In this document: one piece after another, positions 17,301-24,587 of the stretch
Layout: each line of letters opens with the position of its first letter
Position numbering within the stretch: position 1 is the stretch's first letter
NCBI GenBank assembly: GCA_011526105.1
Contig: WYAZ01000013.1
Location: 1 to 37,588 of the forward strand
Length of the DNA stretch: 37,588 bases
Reading direction: 5' to 3'
Origin: Deltaproteobacteria bacterium
GTDB lineage: Bacteria; Myxococcota; Kuafuiibacteriia; Kuafuiibacteriales; Kuafuiibacteriaceae
Translations under genes and position numbers: made by a program
The notes under the pieces: model-generated
What the model saw: the letters and a program-made list of their open reading frames with translations, nothing else
Database searches by the model: none
What the model was told of the DNA's origin: nothing

Positions 17301-17909
17301 GTGCTCACCAGCGGGGCCGAGGAGGGCTCGGGTCAGATCACCGCGAGCATTGGAGCCAGCAGCGCGAACGCGGGCTTCGTGGTCAGCTCGGTCATCCAAG
17401 GCATCCCGAGTCTTCCGGGTGATCTCATCATCACGGAGATCATGAAGGATCCGGCCACTCCCATCGCCGATACCGATGGAGAGTGGATTGAGCTCTACAA
17501 CCCAAGCAGCTCGGTCATCTACGATCTGAGCGGATGCATCCTGCGCGACCGCGGCAGCGACACCTTGACCCTCGCTGGTCCCTTGATGATCCCCCCGGGC
17601 GCGTACGTGAGTCTGGCGCGGACCCCGAGCCCCGGGTTCACTCCGGACTACAGCTACGGCCCGACCACTGAGTTCCAGCTCGCCAACGGCGCCGACGAAG
17701 TTGTGCTCGTGTGCGGCGGAGACGAGATCGACGTGGTCGAGTACGTGACCGCCACCTTCCCGAACACTTCGGGCCGCAGCCTCAGCCTCAACCCCGATAC
17801 GCTCGACGCGACCCTCAACGACAGCGGGGTGAACTGGTGCCGCGGCACCGGCGAGTACTCGACCGCAAACCAGGGTACGCCGGGCGCGCCCAACTCCGCG
17901 TGCCCTTGA
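14322..17909 (+). CDS. Mosaic surface lipoprotein: amidohydrolase, TSP3 repeats, lamin-tail domain (1195 aa)
   Basis: The signal peptide ends at the lipobox ALGC (Cys19), followed by an Asp/Gly-rich linker. Residues about 75-460 form a metal-dependent amidohydrolase: SPGLINTHEHLTF with HxH at 135-137, later His positions including AVIHGIGLT (about 300), and the catalytic Asp in LGTDWPSSG (about 350). Residues about 525-630 are thrombospondin type 3 calcium-binding repeats (DxDGDGxxDxxDNC pattern). An OB-like module (about 635-720) and Ig/Calx-beta-like regions (about 840-1020) follow. The C-terminus from about 1029 is a lamin-tail domain (GDLIITEIMKDPA, GEWIELYNPSS). The substrate of the amidohydrolase is unknown. 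GTG start; the gene stands alone. A short hairpin (14289-14306) lies just upstream. Confidence 0.88.
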   Translation: MRKNVASSLILLSALALGCRENAPVQPDGGADGGAGPDGSTRPDSGIIDQVCPNDALSPPATGTCAVVRTGTGGTLIRGDIVAPTGMLMNGHLLIGGDGNVQCAACDCSTFPGFESVTVVACAEGLVSPGLINTHEHLTFGEGSPVGHGTGRYDHRHEWRTGANQKTELRTPTSSSGEEPVFYAELRHLMGGATSVVGAGGAQRGMMRNLDRDPSLQEGLNHGRVRYSTFPLDDISGTLRATGCNYGSRRDTPETPAIMNSVAYAPHIAEGVGIEARNEFLCLSGEANGGVDLILPKTAVIHGIGLTAGDYGVMAADGASLIWSPRTNIDLYGETARVTIAARLGINIALGTDWPSSGSMNMMRELSCAAELNERNFGGFFTDRELIEMATNRAARALGSEGRVGAFVSGAAADVAVFHAPGGIGYRAIIEGEPKGVALVLRGGLPMYGDAALLEGLQATTGCETMDVCGVSKRVCVERETGSTLAALRASVRSGTIDLFSCGIPTGEPTCIPFRPGEYSGVGGMNDLDGDGISDDRDNCATVFNPVRPMDNGMQADHDGDGLGDPCDACPITAGEANCAPPNPDDRDNDGIPNFADNCPDRPNPQQEDRDMDFTGDACDRCPDFANPGDTACPSRIYEVKQGTTTGAVLLNNVLVTANAPNGYFVQIVSGDVDYDATLREDYSGLFVFDRSVPSPARGDRIDVSGTVSVFSGQTQVAATSFTPRSSGNSLPSPIVVAPADVATGGSRAVSLEGVLIEVQNVTVTNANPDAPSDYNEFQVDDSLRVDDLFFLIEPRPTIGQIFRYLRGVLRVGNGHSKLEPRDLEDVDVTPGLVGFEPSEVFVPAGTNGVPPGGLALVLSRSVGTVTNVALVSSEASVVVPNPIVVPSGANTVDVPVNAPIGVAGPVTLTATFDGRSVQATLHVYDDASPRSLVAIRLENPNIGINTTVSGEVEIDLPAATAGTQVTLLVNPGTLATAPAEVTVPAGARIAPFVLTSGAEEGSGQITASIGASSANAGFVVSSVIQGIPSLPGDLIITEIMKDPATPIADTDGEWIELYNPSSSVIYDLSGCILRDRGSDTLTLAGPLMIPPGAYVSLARTPSPGFTPDYSYGPTTEFQLANGADEVVLVCGGDEIDVVEYVTATFPNTSGRSLSLNPDTLDATLNDSGVNWCRGTGEYSTANQGTPGAPNSACP

Positions 17910-18136
17910 GCTGTCCCTCCTTTTCTGGGCGAGTTCTCGAGCGTGAACGTGAACGTCTACGCTAACGAGAGAGGATGAGGGGATGCTTCAGCGCGCACAT
18001 CCGTGCTGAGCGCTGGATCCTCTTTTGTGACCGACGTCCCGCTCATCGGCGCTGCACTTCTGGCGGTGGTGAGCGCGATGCCCCTGCCCTGTGCGAGCGC
18101 TTGATTCTCAGAGAAGACTCACCTACCAACGAGAGC

Positions 18137-18676
18137 ATGGAGCTGGAAACCGCCAGGATCGGAATCGTCACCGTCTCCGACCGGGCGAGCCGCGGGGTCT
18201 ACGAAGACCTCGGCGGTCCGGCCATCGAGGCGTACTTCTCGGAGATACTCACGTGTCCGTGGGTGCCGGAGAAGCGCTTGGTGTCCGACGAACAGGCCGA
18301 GATCGAGCGAACGCTGCGCTCGCTGGTCGACGAGAGCCATTGCGACCTCGTCGTCACCACCGGAGGGACCGGGCCCGCGCCCCGCGACGTGACGCCCGAG
18401 GCCACCCTCGCGGTGGGCGAAAAGGTCATGCCCGGCTTTGGCGAGCTCATGCGGCAAGTGAGCTTGCGCTACGTCCCTACCGCCATTCTCTCGCGGCAGA
18501 CCGCGGTCATCCGGGGCAAGGCCTTGATCGTGAATCTACCCGGAAAACCGAAGTCCATCCGAGAGTGTCTGGATGCGGTGATGCCGGCGATTCCGTACTG
18601 CATCGACCTCATTGGAGGCTTCTATCTCACCACCGATGAAGCGAAAGTGAAGGCCTTTCGTCCAAAGGGCGCGTGA
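18137..18676 (+). CDS. mog: Molybdopterin adenylyltransferase MogA (179 aa)
   Basis: MogA adenylylates molybdopterin with ATP before molybdate insertion in molybdenum cofactor synthesis, in the cytoplasm. The sequence shows the N-terminal RIGIVTVSDRAS, the nucleotide/pterin-binding TTGGTGPAPRDVTPEATL and GFGELMRQ, all characteristic of MogA rather than MoaB. The length of 179 aa is close to E. coli MogA (195). The frame is open from 17975, but the family N-terminus begins only a few residues before RIGIVT, so the ATG at 18137 is chosen. No other molybdenum cofactor gene is present. Its TGA overlaps the next gene's ATG (TGATG), so it heads a four-gene operon. The roughly 225 bases upstream contain a GTGAACGTGAACG direct repeat near 17942. 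Confidence 0.92.
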   Translation: MELETARIGIVTVSDRASRGVYEDLGGPAIEAYFSEILTCPWVPEKRLVSDEQAEIERTLRSLVDESHCDLVVTTGGTGPAPRDVTPEATLAVGEKVMPGFGELMRQVSLRYVPTAILSRQTAVIRGKALIVNLPGKPKSIRECLDAVMPAIPYCIDLIGGFYLTTDEAKVKAFRPKGA

Positions 18677-19389
18677 TGTTTCGGCTCTTGTTGCTTGCAC
18701 TTCTCCTCGTCCCCATGGATGCCGCGGCCAAACCCGATCCGTCGAAGCGGCGCGAGTTGCCCAAGGTCGTCCCGGAGTCGGAGGAACCGCTCATCGACGT
18801 CATGGCGATGAGCGATCGCTTCCTTCTCGATCTCAGATACGCGACCGCCGACAACTTCTTCGGACAGAAGGTCTATCCCGTAGCGCGTTGCTTGCTCCGC
18901 AAGTCCGTCGCGTGGCGAATGGTGCAGGCCCAGGCTTGGCTCGAAAAGCACCATCCCGGGCTGCGGCTCATGTTCAAAGACTGCTACCGGCCCGACGACG
19001 TGCAGTGGATCATGTGGGCGGCGGTGAAGGGTACACCCAAGGCCGCCTATGTGGCCAACCCCGAGACGGTTACCGGCTCCATTCACAGCTACGGCGGCGC
19101 GGTGGACCTGACGCTTGCGAGTGCAGACGGTCAGGAGCTCGATATGGGTACACCTTATGATTTCCTCGGCAAGCTCGCGGAACCGCGCCACGAGGAGCGC
19201 TTCCTAAAGGAAGGCAAGCTCACCCGTGCACAGGTGGATCATCGGCGCATCCTCCGTGAGGCCATGCTGTCGGCCGGGATGCACATGCTGAAGAACGAGT
19301 GGTGGCACTTCAACGCGGACACCGCAGCAAAGGTGCGAAAGAAGTATTCGCGCCTGAACGTACCCCTCGAATCCGCAACGAAGGACTGA
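18676..19389 (+). CDS. VanX-type D,D-dipeptidase, exported (237 aa)
   Basis: Zinc dipeptidase family M15D, cleaving D-Ala-D-Ala or related dipeptides. Motifs and spacing match VanX: SIHSYGGAVDL with zinc ligands His137 and Asp144 (7 apart, as in VanX 116/123), NEWWHF with catalytic Glu208 and ligand His211 (3 apart, as in 181/184), and the conserved Arg in DCYRP (Arg105). The N-terminus MFRLLLLALLLVPMDAAAK is a signal peptide, so unlike VanX itself this is a periplasmic enzyme, more likely for peptidoglycan turnover or nutrient use than glycopeptide resistance. No vanH or vanA ligase is nearby. Second gene of the operon, 1-base overlap with mog and 5 bases before the LOG gene. Confidence 0.92.
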   Translation: MFRLLLLALLLVPMDAAAKPDPSKRRELPKVVPESEEPLIDVMAMSDRFLLDLRYATADNFFGQKVYPVARCLLRKSVAWRMVQAQAWLEKHHPGLRLMFKDCYRPDDVQWIMWAAVKGTPKAAYVANPETVTGSIHSYGGAVDLTLASADGQELDMGTPYDFLGKLAEPRHEERFLKEGKLTRAQVDHRRILREAMLSAGMHMLKNEWWHFNADTAAKVRKKYSRLNVPLESATKD

Positions 19390-19394
19390 GAGCC

Positions 19395-20096
19395 ATGTCG
19401 GAATCAAACGAGAACCACGAGTTCGTCCCCACCGATAGCGCCACGCTCGCGGTGGTCGAGAAGGCGCTTTTTGAGCTCTGGGAGGTGGCAAACCAACTCT
19501 CCCGGATCAGGCCGGCGCGGGACCAGTACTATCGAGTTTGCCTCTTCGGCTCCGCACGCATCGAGAAGGACGACCCGCTGTATGGGGACGTTCGAGACCT
19601 GACCCAGGCGCTCGCCGAGCGGGGCTGCGACATCGTCACCGGGGGCGGCCCGGGGCTCATGGCCGCCGCCAACGAGGGCGAACGACTCGGCGACCCAAAC
19701 GGAAGGACAAGGTCCATTGGGGTTCGAGTGGATTTACCTTTTGAGCAGGGAGCCAATCCCTTCGTCGAGAAGCTCTACCGGCACCGCACCTTCTTCACGC
19801 GGCTCCATCAGTTCGTTCGTCTCTCGAGCGCTTTCGTCATCGTGGGCGGCGGCATCGGCACCCTGCTCGAGGCCGCCATGATCTGGCAGCTCCTTCAGGT
19901 GCGTCACGTCACGAACGTCCCGCTCATCTTCGTCGGGGAGCAGTGGCGTGAGCTTTTGGAATGGGCTCACAAACATATGATCTCGGGTCACAACGGCTTT
20001 GCTTCTGCGGAAGACCTCGCGATCCCCACCTGCGTGTGTGACATCAAGGAAGTCGTGGCGGTGCTCGAGCCGCACATCCAGGCCTTCCAGAAGTGA
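19395..20096 (+). CDS. LOG-family protein (lysine decarboxylase-like fold, 233 aa)
   Basis: Rossmann-like protein of the LOG/YgdH family. Glycine motifs GGGPGLM (residues 83-89) and GGGIGTLLE (151-159) match the family's GGGPGxM and PGGxGTxxE, with Gly replacing the first Pro of the second. Characterised members hydrolyse nucleoside 5'-monophosphates at the N-glycosidic bond, including cytokinin activation in plants. An RHRTFFTR segment (130-137) contributes to the active site. It is cytoplasmic. The ATG at 19395 is preceded by GAGAG and fits the family length. Third gene of the operon, 3 bases before the following lipoprotein. Why it is linked to mog and a dipeptidase is unclear. Confidence 0.88.
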   Translation: MSESNENHEFVPTDSATLAVVEKALFELWEVANQLSRIRPARDQYYRVCLFGSARIEKDDPLYGDVRDLTQALAERGCDIVTGGGPGLMAAANEGERLGDPNGRTRSIGVRVDLPFEQGANPFVEKLYRHRTFFTRLHQFVRLSSAFVIVGGGIGTLLEAAMIWQLLQVRHVTNVPLIFVGEQWRELLEWAHKHMISGHNGFASAEDLAIPTCVCDIKEVVAVLEPHIQAFQK

Positions 20097-20099
20097 TCC

Positions 20100-21464
20100 G
20101 TGTTAGGCTGGCGCGTGCTCGCTCGGCCCGCTGCGGCATACTGGGTCGCCGCCCTCGTCCTCGTGAGCTGCGGATCGGAGTCCGTCATCTTCGTGCAAGG
20201 GGAGGTCCCGAGCGGCGCAAACACGGTCTTGTTCGCGCTCGAGCAGGAAGACCTCCTGCACGTGGAAGCTTTTCCGACGACCCAGACCGCCTTTGACGTC
20301 ACGCCTCCGGGTTCACTCTCGACCACCAGTCCCGCGTCGCTCACGATGCTCTCACTTGCGCAGAGCCTGGGCGGCATCGGGCTGCGAGCGCCCGGTCCGC
20401 TTCTTCCGGCCACAGGCCGTAGTCGGCCCCTGAGCTCACTCGAGCCGCTTCGCGTCGATCATGCGCTCTTGTTCGATGATGCCTCCTCACCCACCCTCGT
20501 GCCGGGCGATCTAAGCGCCGAGCTCTCGGACTTCCCGATCGCACGCGTAGCGTCCTGTCCCGGGTTCGAGCACGAATTCGTCGAGGCTGACGGGCCGATC
20601 CGAGACCTGGTCTCCGTTCGAGCGGACCTGGCGGTTGGCCTCAGCAGTGGTCGGATCACCACCTTTCGATCGGGCGGGCTGGAGGTGGCTCTGACGTTTC
20701 CTGCCGGCGAGATCGGACACGGCATAGGAAAGAGTCGAAACGGACTGATCTGGGTGAGCACCAGCTCGCGCGCCGCGGTGTTTGATCCGGAGACCAACTC
20801 GCTCGTGCGCACAGTCCCCATCGCTTCCGATCAGCGCTTCTCGGGAGTCTTCGACGATGAGGCGGATGGTCGGCTCTATCTCCTCTCCACCGAGGCCGAG
20901 CTCTGGACCTACGAGCACTCTTCGGGGGCGCTCAGCCTCCGATACTCGTTCCCCGAGATTCTCGTCCGAAGACCGGAGGTCTCGACCTCTCCCCCTCGAT
21001 TCGTGCCGCTCCCCGAACCGGGTGGTTTCGTCCTCGCGCTCGAAGAGGTGGCCGCGGTGCTCGAGCACCGCGCCGAAGGGCAACGACTCTTCACTGGGGA
21101 GCGCCCAGGAGCCGGCTACTCGGCGATCTCGACCCTGCCGACGGGAGAGATCCTCGTCGCGGAGTCCTTCGGCGGAGACCTCTATCTCTACGGAGCGAAC
21201 GGGTGGGAGAGCGCCGGCCAGGGTCCGACCCGAGTCTATGGACTGAGCTACCTCGAAGCGCGTCGCTGGTTGTTCGTCACCGTGCGAGCGGTCATTGGGG
21301 TGCTCGATCTCGATAACCCGCGCTCATGCCCCGAGCGAGCCATTCTGAACTGGAACAACGCCAAGAACCTCGTCCACGTCAGCGGCGAGTACTGGATGGG
21401 CGTCACGTCGAGTCAATTCGGTACGGGCTGGGGCCGCGTACGCCTCATCCCCGCGCCGCTCTGA
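20100..21464 (+). CDS. Secreted lipoprotein with repeated beta-strand motifs (454 aa)
   Basis: GTG start, hydrophobic core AAAYWVAALVLVSC with lipobox Cys24, so lipid-anchored outside the cytoplasm. After a region similar in style to the other large lipoproteins here, the mature part has regularly spaced beta-strand segments with Gly/Asp turns (LAVGLSSGRITTFRSGG, LIWVSTSSRAAVFDPETN, LYLLSTEAELWTYEHSSG, ILVAESFGGDLYLYGANG), which looks like a beta-propeller of NHL or YVTN type. I do not recognise a specific family. Last gene of the mog operon; its end overlaps the convergent endonuclease gene by 20 bases. Confidence 0.8.
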   Translation: MLGWRVLARPAAAYWVAALVLVSCGSESVIFVQGEVPSGANTVLFALEQEDLLHVEAFPTTQTAFDVTPPGSLSTTSPASLTMLSLAQSLGGIGLRAPGPLLPATGRSRPLSSLEPLRVDHALLFDDASSPTLVPGDLSAELSDFPIARVASCPGFEHEFVEADGPIRDLVSVRADLAVGLSSGRITTFRSGGLEVALTFPAGEIGHGIGKSRNGLIWVSTSSRAAVFDPETNSLVRTVPIASDQRFSGVFDDEADGRLYLLSTEAELWTYEHSSGALSLRYSFPEILVRRPEVSTSPPRFVPLPEPGGFVLALEEVAAVLEHRAEGQRLFTGERPGAGYSAISTLPTGEILVAESFGGDLYLYGANGWESAGQGPTRVYGLSYLEARRWLFVTVRAVIGVLDLDNPRSCPERAILNWNNAKNLVHVSGEYWMGVTSSQFGTGWGRVRLIPAPL

Positions 21465-22140
21465 CCCTGCGCTTCGCATGCACCGCCTCATCGCGCGACG
21501 CATCCGCCCTGGCTGCGGTCCGCGAAGCCGCCCAAGAGCAGATGGGGCACTGCTCGAAGTCGTGAAACCGTGCGGGGCAATACTCCCGGCCGAAGTAGAT
21601 GATTTGAAGATGGAGCTCGTTCCAGCTCTCCCGGGGGAAGAGCTTCTTGAGATCCTCCTCCACCGCGTCCGGGGTCTTGCCTTTGGAGAGACCCCAGCGA
21701 TGCGCGAGCCGATGGATGTGTGTATCCACGGGGAAGCTCGGCACGCCAAAGGCCTGCGCCATGACGACGTTCGCAGTCTTACGTCCCACGCCGGGCAGAT
21801 CGACGAGCGCATCGAAGTCCTTGGGCACTTGGCCCTTGTGCTCGGTGACCAACTTCTCCGCCAAACCTCGCAACGCCTTGGCCTTCTGGGGAGCGAGGCC
21901 GATCTCGCGGATGATCGAACGGATCTCGGACACCGACAGCTCGCTCATGGCTTCTGCGGTTGGGGCCACGGCAAAAAGACGCGGGGTCACTTCGTTGACC
22001 TTCTTGTCCGTGGTTTGAGCCGAGAGCACCACCGCGACGAGGAGCGTGAAGGGATCCTGATGCTCGAGCGGAATCGGGGGCCGCGGATAGAGCTCCGCGA
22101 GCTGCAACCGAATACGATCGGCCTTCTCCTGGCGCTTCAA
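21445..22140 (-). CDS. nth: Endonuclease III (231 aa)
   Basis: DNA glycosylase/AP lyase removing oxidised pyrimidines. The helix-hairpin-helix LPGVGRKTANVVM carries catalytic Lys121, and VDTHIHRLAHRWG carries catalytic Asp139, matching Lys120 and Asp138 of E. coli Nth. The Fe-S region is atypical: E. coli has C-x6-C-x2-C-x5-C, while here only Cys188, Cys198 and Cys201 occur (C-x9-C-x2-C) and no fourth cysteine follows, so the 4Fe-4S cluster may be absent or differently held. The C-terminus is an Arg/Ala-rich tail. The TTG at 22140 overlaps the upstream gene's TGA (TTGA); the open frame extends further but inside that gene. Confidence 0.92.
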   Translation of the reverse strand: MKRQEKADRIRLQLAELYPRPPIPLEHQDPFTLLVAVVLSAQTTDKKVNEVTPRLFAVAPTAEAMSELSVSEIRSIIREIGLAPQKAKALRGLAEKLVTEHKGQVPKDFDALVDLPGVGRKTANVVMAQAFGVPSFPVDTHIHRLAHRWGLSKGKTPDAVEEDLKKLFPRESWNELHLQIIYFGREYCPARFHDFEQCPICSWAASRTAARADASRDEAVHAKRRVRAARG

Positions 22141-22535
22141 TCCGCCTCCACCATGATGCAAGGACCGCTTATCACGGTCGGAAACGAACGAGTGGCCTCG
22201 CGAAGGGCGGAGCTCCCCGCGCCCGGTTGGAACCATAGGATGGGGAACCGGTGGGGATCGAGCGCGGCGACCACCTCGAGCCCGTCGTTGGGCGGAACCA
22301 CGAAATTAACGATGTCGACGGAGCCCGGGATCTCGCGCAGGTCCCTGTGGACGGTGAGTCCGGCGACCTCCCCGCCCTTGGGATTGACCGGATACACGGT
22401 GAAACCTCGGCGCATGAGGTCCAGCAGGATGATGTTGCCGAACTTGTGGCGATGGTGGCTGGCCCCCACCACCGCGATCTTGGTGGTGCTACGAGCAGGA
22501 TGCAAGAGAGCACGAACGTGGTCGGGTATGCTCAA
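22137..22535 (-). CDS. CoA-binding domain protein, YccU type (132 aa)
   Basis: Small Rossmann-fold protein of the CoA_binding_2 family. KIAVVGASHHRHKFG is the nucleotide-binding loop; GFTVYPVNPKGGEVAGLTV and VDIVNFVVPP are further family hallmarks, and the end carries the usual CIMVE. Family members bind CoA, but the physiological role is not established. It is cytoplasmic and has a normal length (E. coli YccU is 137 aa). The gene is upstream of and coupled to nth by a 4-base overlap. It is divergent from the lipoprotein at 22609, with 73 bases between starts holding both promoters. Confidence 0.9.
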   Translation of the reverse strand: MSIPDHVRALLHPARSTTKIAVVGASHHRHKFGNIILLDLMRRGFTVYPVNPKGGEVAGLTVHRDLREIPGSVDIVNFVVPPNDGLEVVAALDPHRFPILWFQPGAGSSALREATRSFPTVISGPCIMVEAD

Positions 22536-22608
22536 GACGCCTCCCGCGTGACGCTAACATGCAGAGCCCGCGTGGCCCAGGGAAAGGGGTTGTGGCATCC
22601 TCGTTTCA

Positions 22609-23085
22609 ATGCTCGCCGCGACGCGCTCCTTTGTCCTGGCCCTCGGCGTGGTGGGGTTGCTCTCGGCCTGTCCCGACAAGGAAGACCCGGAGGCCCTGAT
22701 CCGGCGCGCGATCGAGAGCGCCGCCGCCGCTGCGGAGAAGAAGGATACCGCCGGCGTCATGGAGATCATCAGCGAGAACGTCAAAGCTCGCGGGATGGAC
22801 TACCAAGAGATCAAGCGTATGGTCTTTGGTCAGCTCCGGGTGGGCAGCTGGCAGAAGGTGCTGCTCGTTCGGACGGTCGTGGCGCTCGAGAGCGAAACAA
22901 CCGCGAAGGCGGAGACAACCGTCGTGCTTGCGCGCGGCGCTACGACCTCACTCGAAGACGCCCTGAACACCAATAGCGGGACCTATCGGTTCGAGCTGGA
23001 TTTCTCAAAGGAGGACGATGGCTGGAAGGTCGTGAACATCGAGTATCGAAGCGCCAGCCTCGAGAACGTGATCGGAGTCGAGTGA
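22609..23085 (+). CDS. Small lipoprotein with NTF2/DUF4878-like layout (158 aa)
   Basis: The signal peptide ends at LLSAC (Cys21), a good lipobox, so it is lipid-anchored. The mature part starts with a helical, Ala-rich segment (LIRRAIESAAAAAEKKD) and ends in beta-strand segments (YRFELDFSKEDDGWKVVNIEY). The phrase DGWKVVNIEY after a helix with a tally of acidic residues is typical of SnoaL/NTF2-like and DUF4878-type lipoproteins; this fold assignment is inference. It lies 3 bases before the MshEN-domain gene, so the two share a transcript. Confidence 0.8.
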   Translation: MLAATRSFVLALGVVGLLSACPDKEDPEALIRRAIESAAAAAEKKDTAGVMEIISENVKARGMDYQEIKRMVFGQLRVGSWQKVLLVRTVVALESETTAKAETTVVLARGATTSLEDALNTNSGTYRFELDFSKEDDGWKVVNIEYRSASLENVIGVE

Positions 23086-23088
23086 GCG

Positions 23089-24090
23089 ATGAAACAGCGA
23101 CTGGGAGAGATCTTGCTCGGACGCGGACTGGTGACCGAGGCGCAGCTCATGAGCGCGCTCGAGCTGCAGCAACGGCGAGGATGGCGACTCGGTAACGCGC
23201 TCATCGCGCTGGGCTTCCTCTCGGAGGAAAAGCTGATCGAGGTCTTGGGCGCGGAGCTCCGACTGCCGGTGGTCGACGTGACCAAGATCGAGCCCACGGC
23301 CGAGGCGCTGCGAGCCGTCCGCGCTCGGCTGGCGCTCGAGCATTCCTTGCTGCCGCTGGAGCTCTCGCCCGAGGGCGCAGGTCCAAGGGTCTTGCGAGTG
23401 GCGATGGCCGATCCCGGAGACCGCCGAGCCATCGACGAGCTCAGCTTCTCCGCGGAGGCCATCATCGACCCCGTCCTCGCGAAGGCGAGCGACATCTCTC
23501 GCGCGGTCGTTCGTGCCTATCATCTCGACCCTGAGGCTCCACTGCCGTCCAACGTGGGAGAGCTCCTGTATGCGAGAGACGAAGTACCCAAGCTGAGTCC
23601 CACCGACGAGAGCGGCGACCTCGCGCCCGAGGTTCCGGGTGGCCCGCTCGAGTCTGAGCTCGCTGCCTCGGAGGACCTGAACCCGATTCCCCTCACCCAA
23701 CGCAAGACGCTACCGCCCCATGGAGAGGATGATCTGCCGGCGGTGATTCGAGGACAGCCACCGTCGTCGCTTCCGCCCCCACGGCCGCCCCCGTTTTCCT
23801 CCCCGCCCTTCGCGATTCCGGAGGACGTGTACTCGGTGCCTAGACCGCTCGATCCCTCTCGAGCCGCGATTGCGGTCGGCAAGTCCGGCGACTACGAGGT
23901 GGGTCCAGGCGCGCTCGAGGCCCTCTATCCCCGCGCTCTTCTCGATGGCAGCGGCGGCGTCGTTCGAGTAGCGGAGATACGAACGCTGGAGCGACGGCTG
24001 TGGGCGGTGTTGCGGCTTCTGGTGAAGAAGAACATCGTCGACATGACGGAGCTTCAAGACGCCCTCGCCGAGGTCGAAGACGGAGAGTGA
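23089..24090 (+). CDS. MshEN (GspE N-terminal-like) domain protein without ATPase (333 aa)
   Basis: The first 150 residues match the N-terminal domain of GspE/PilB/MshE ATPases: RLGEILLGRGLVTEAQL, RLGNALIALGFLSEE, LGAELRLPVVDV, then an HSLLPLEL segment and VAMADPGD. In MshE this domain binds cyclic di-GMP. The Walker A and B ATPase core is absent; the rest is a long, Pro-rich, probably disordered linker (about 165-265, with PPPRPPPFSSPPF) and a short C-terminal helical domain. Possible roles are a cyclic di-GMP receptor or adaptor for motility or secretion systems (inference). ATG at 23089, 3 bases after the lipoprotein stop. It is convergent with the gene ending at 24094. Confidence 0.85.
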   Translation: MKQRLGEILLGRGLVTEAQLMSALELQQRRGWRLGNALIALGFLSEEKLIEVLGAELRLPVVDVTKIEPTAEALRAVRARLALEHSLLPLELSPEGAGPRVLRVAMADPGDRRAIDELSFSAEAIIDPVLAKASDISRAVVRAYHLDPEAPLPSNVGELLYARDEVPKLSPTDESGDLAPEVPGGPLESELAASEDLNPIPLTQRKTLPPHGEDDLPAVIRGQPPSSLPPPRPPPFSSPPFAIPEDVYSVPRPLDPSRAAIAVGKSGDYEVGPGALEALYPRALLDGSGGVVRVAEIRTLERRLWAVLRLLVKKNIVDMTELQDALAEVEDGE

Positions 24091-24093
24091 GGC

Positions 24094-24486
24094 TCAGGCT
24101 TCGAGGCGTTGCTTCAGATGTGAAAGATAGGACTGAAAACGTCCCCAGTCCTCCTGAGGCACGAGGGACCTGACCTCACCCGACTCCTCGATGCGCTCGA
24201 GCGCGCTCGCCGACTTCTTGCGGATGCCGTCGTCGACGGGGTCTTCGTTCTCCTCGACCCACTCTTGTACTTCTTCGGGCAGGTCATCGGAGGGCTCACC
24301 CAGAAGGGCTGCCACCACCTCGACGGCCGCCAGCGCTGCATGGCACTGCGACTCGTCGAGCTCGTCTTGATCCGCTTCGATGAGAGAGGTGAGCGCTTCG
24401 CTGATGGCCGACAAGCCCTCGTCGGTGAACTGCTCCACCCAGCGTTGCGCATCGTCGTCACGAAACCCGCCAATGACCCACGACAT
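24094..24486 (-). CDS. DUF4259-like small acidic protein (130 aa)
   Basis: Strongly acidic cytoplasmic protein. The start MSWVIGGFRDDDAQRWVEQF resembles DUF4259 proteins (typically WGxGxFxNDDAxDW), followed by an all-helical body including AALAAVEVVAALLGEPSDDLPE, also typical of that family. Function is unknown. No signal peptide. It is separated by 3 bases from the convergent MshEN gene, with no terminator visible between them, and by 101 bases from the end of the isocitrate lyase gene on the same strand, so read-through from the glyoxylate operon is possible. Confidence 0.8.
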   Translation of the reverse strand: MSWVIGGFRDDDAQRWVEQFTDEGLSAISEALTSLIEADQDELDESQCHAALAAVEVVAALLGEPSDDLPEEVQEWVEENEDPVDDGIRKKSASALERIEESGEVRSLVPQEDWGRFQSYLSHLKQRLEA

Positions 24487-24587
24487 GATGAGCCCTAAGG
24501 TCAGGACTCATAGACTTCGAGTCAATCGGTCGGAAACAGACGGACACCTACCCACCTCGGCGCCAGGTCGAGATGAGCTACCCCCGA

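Noticed and set aside
18676-19389. Glycopeptide resistance cluster around the VanX-like gene
   Set aside because: No vanH, ligase or VanRS-type regulator is nearby and the enzyme has a signal peptide.
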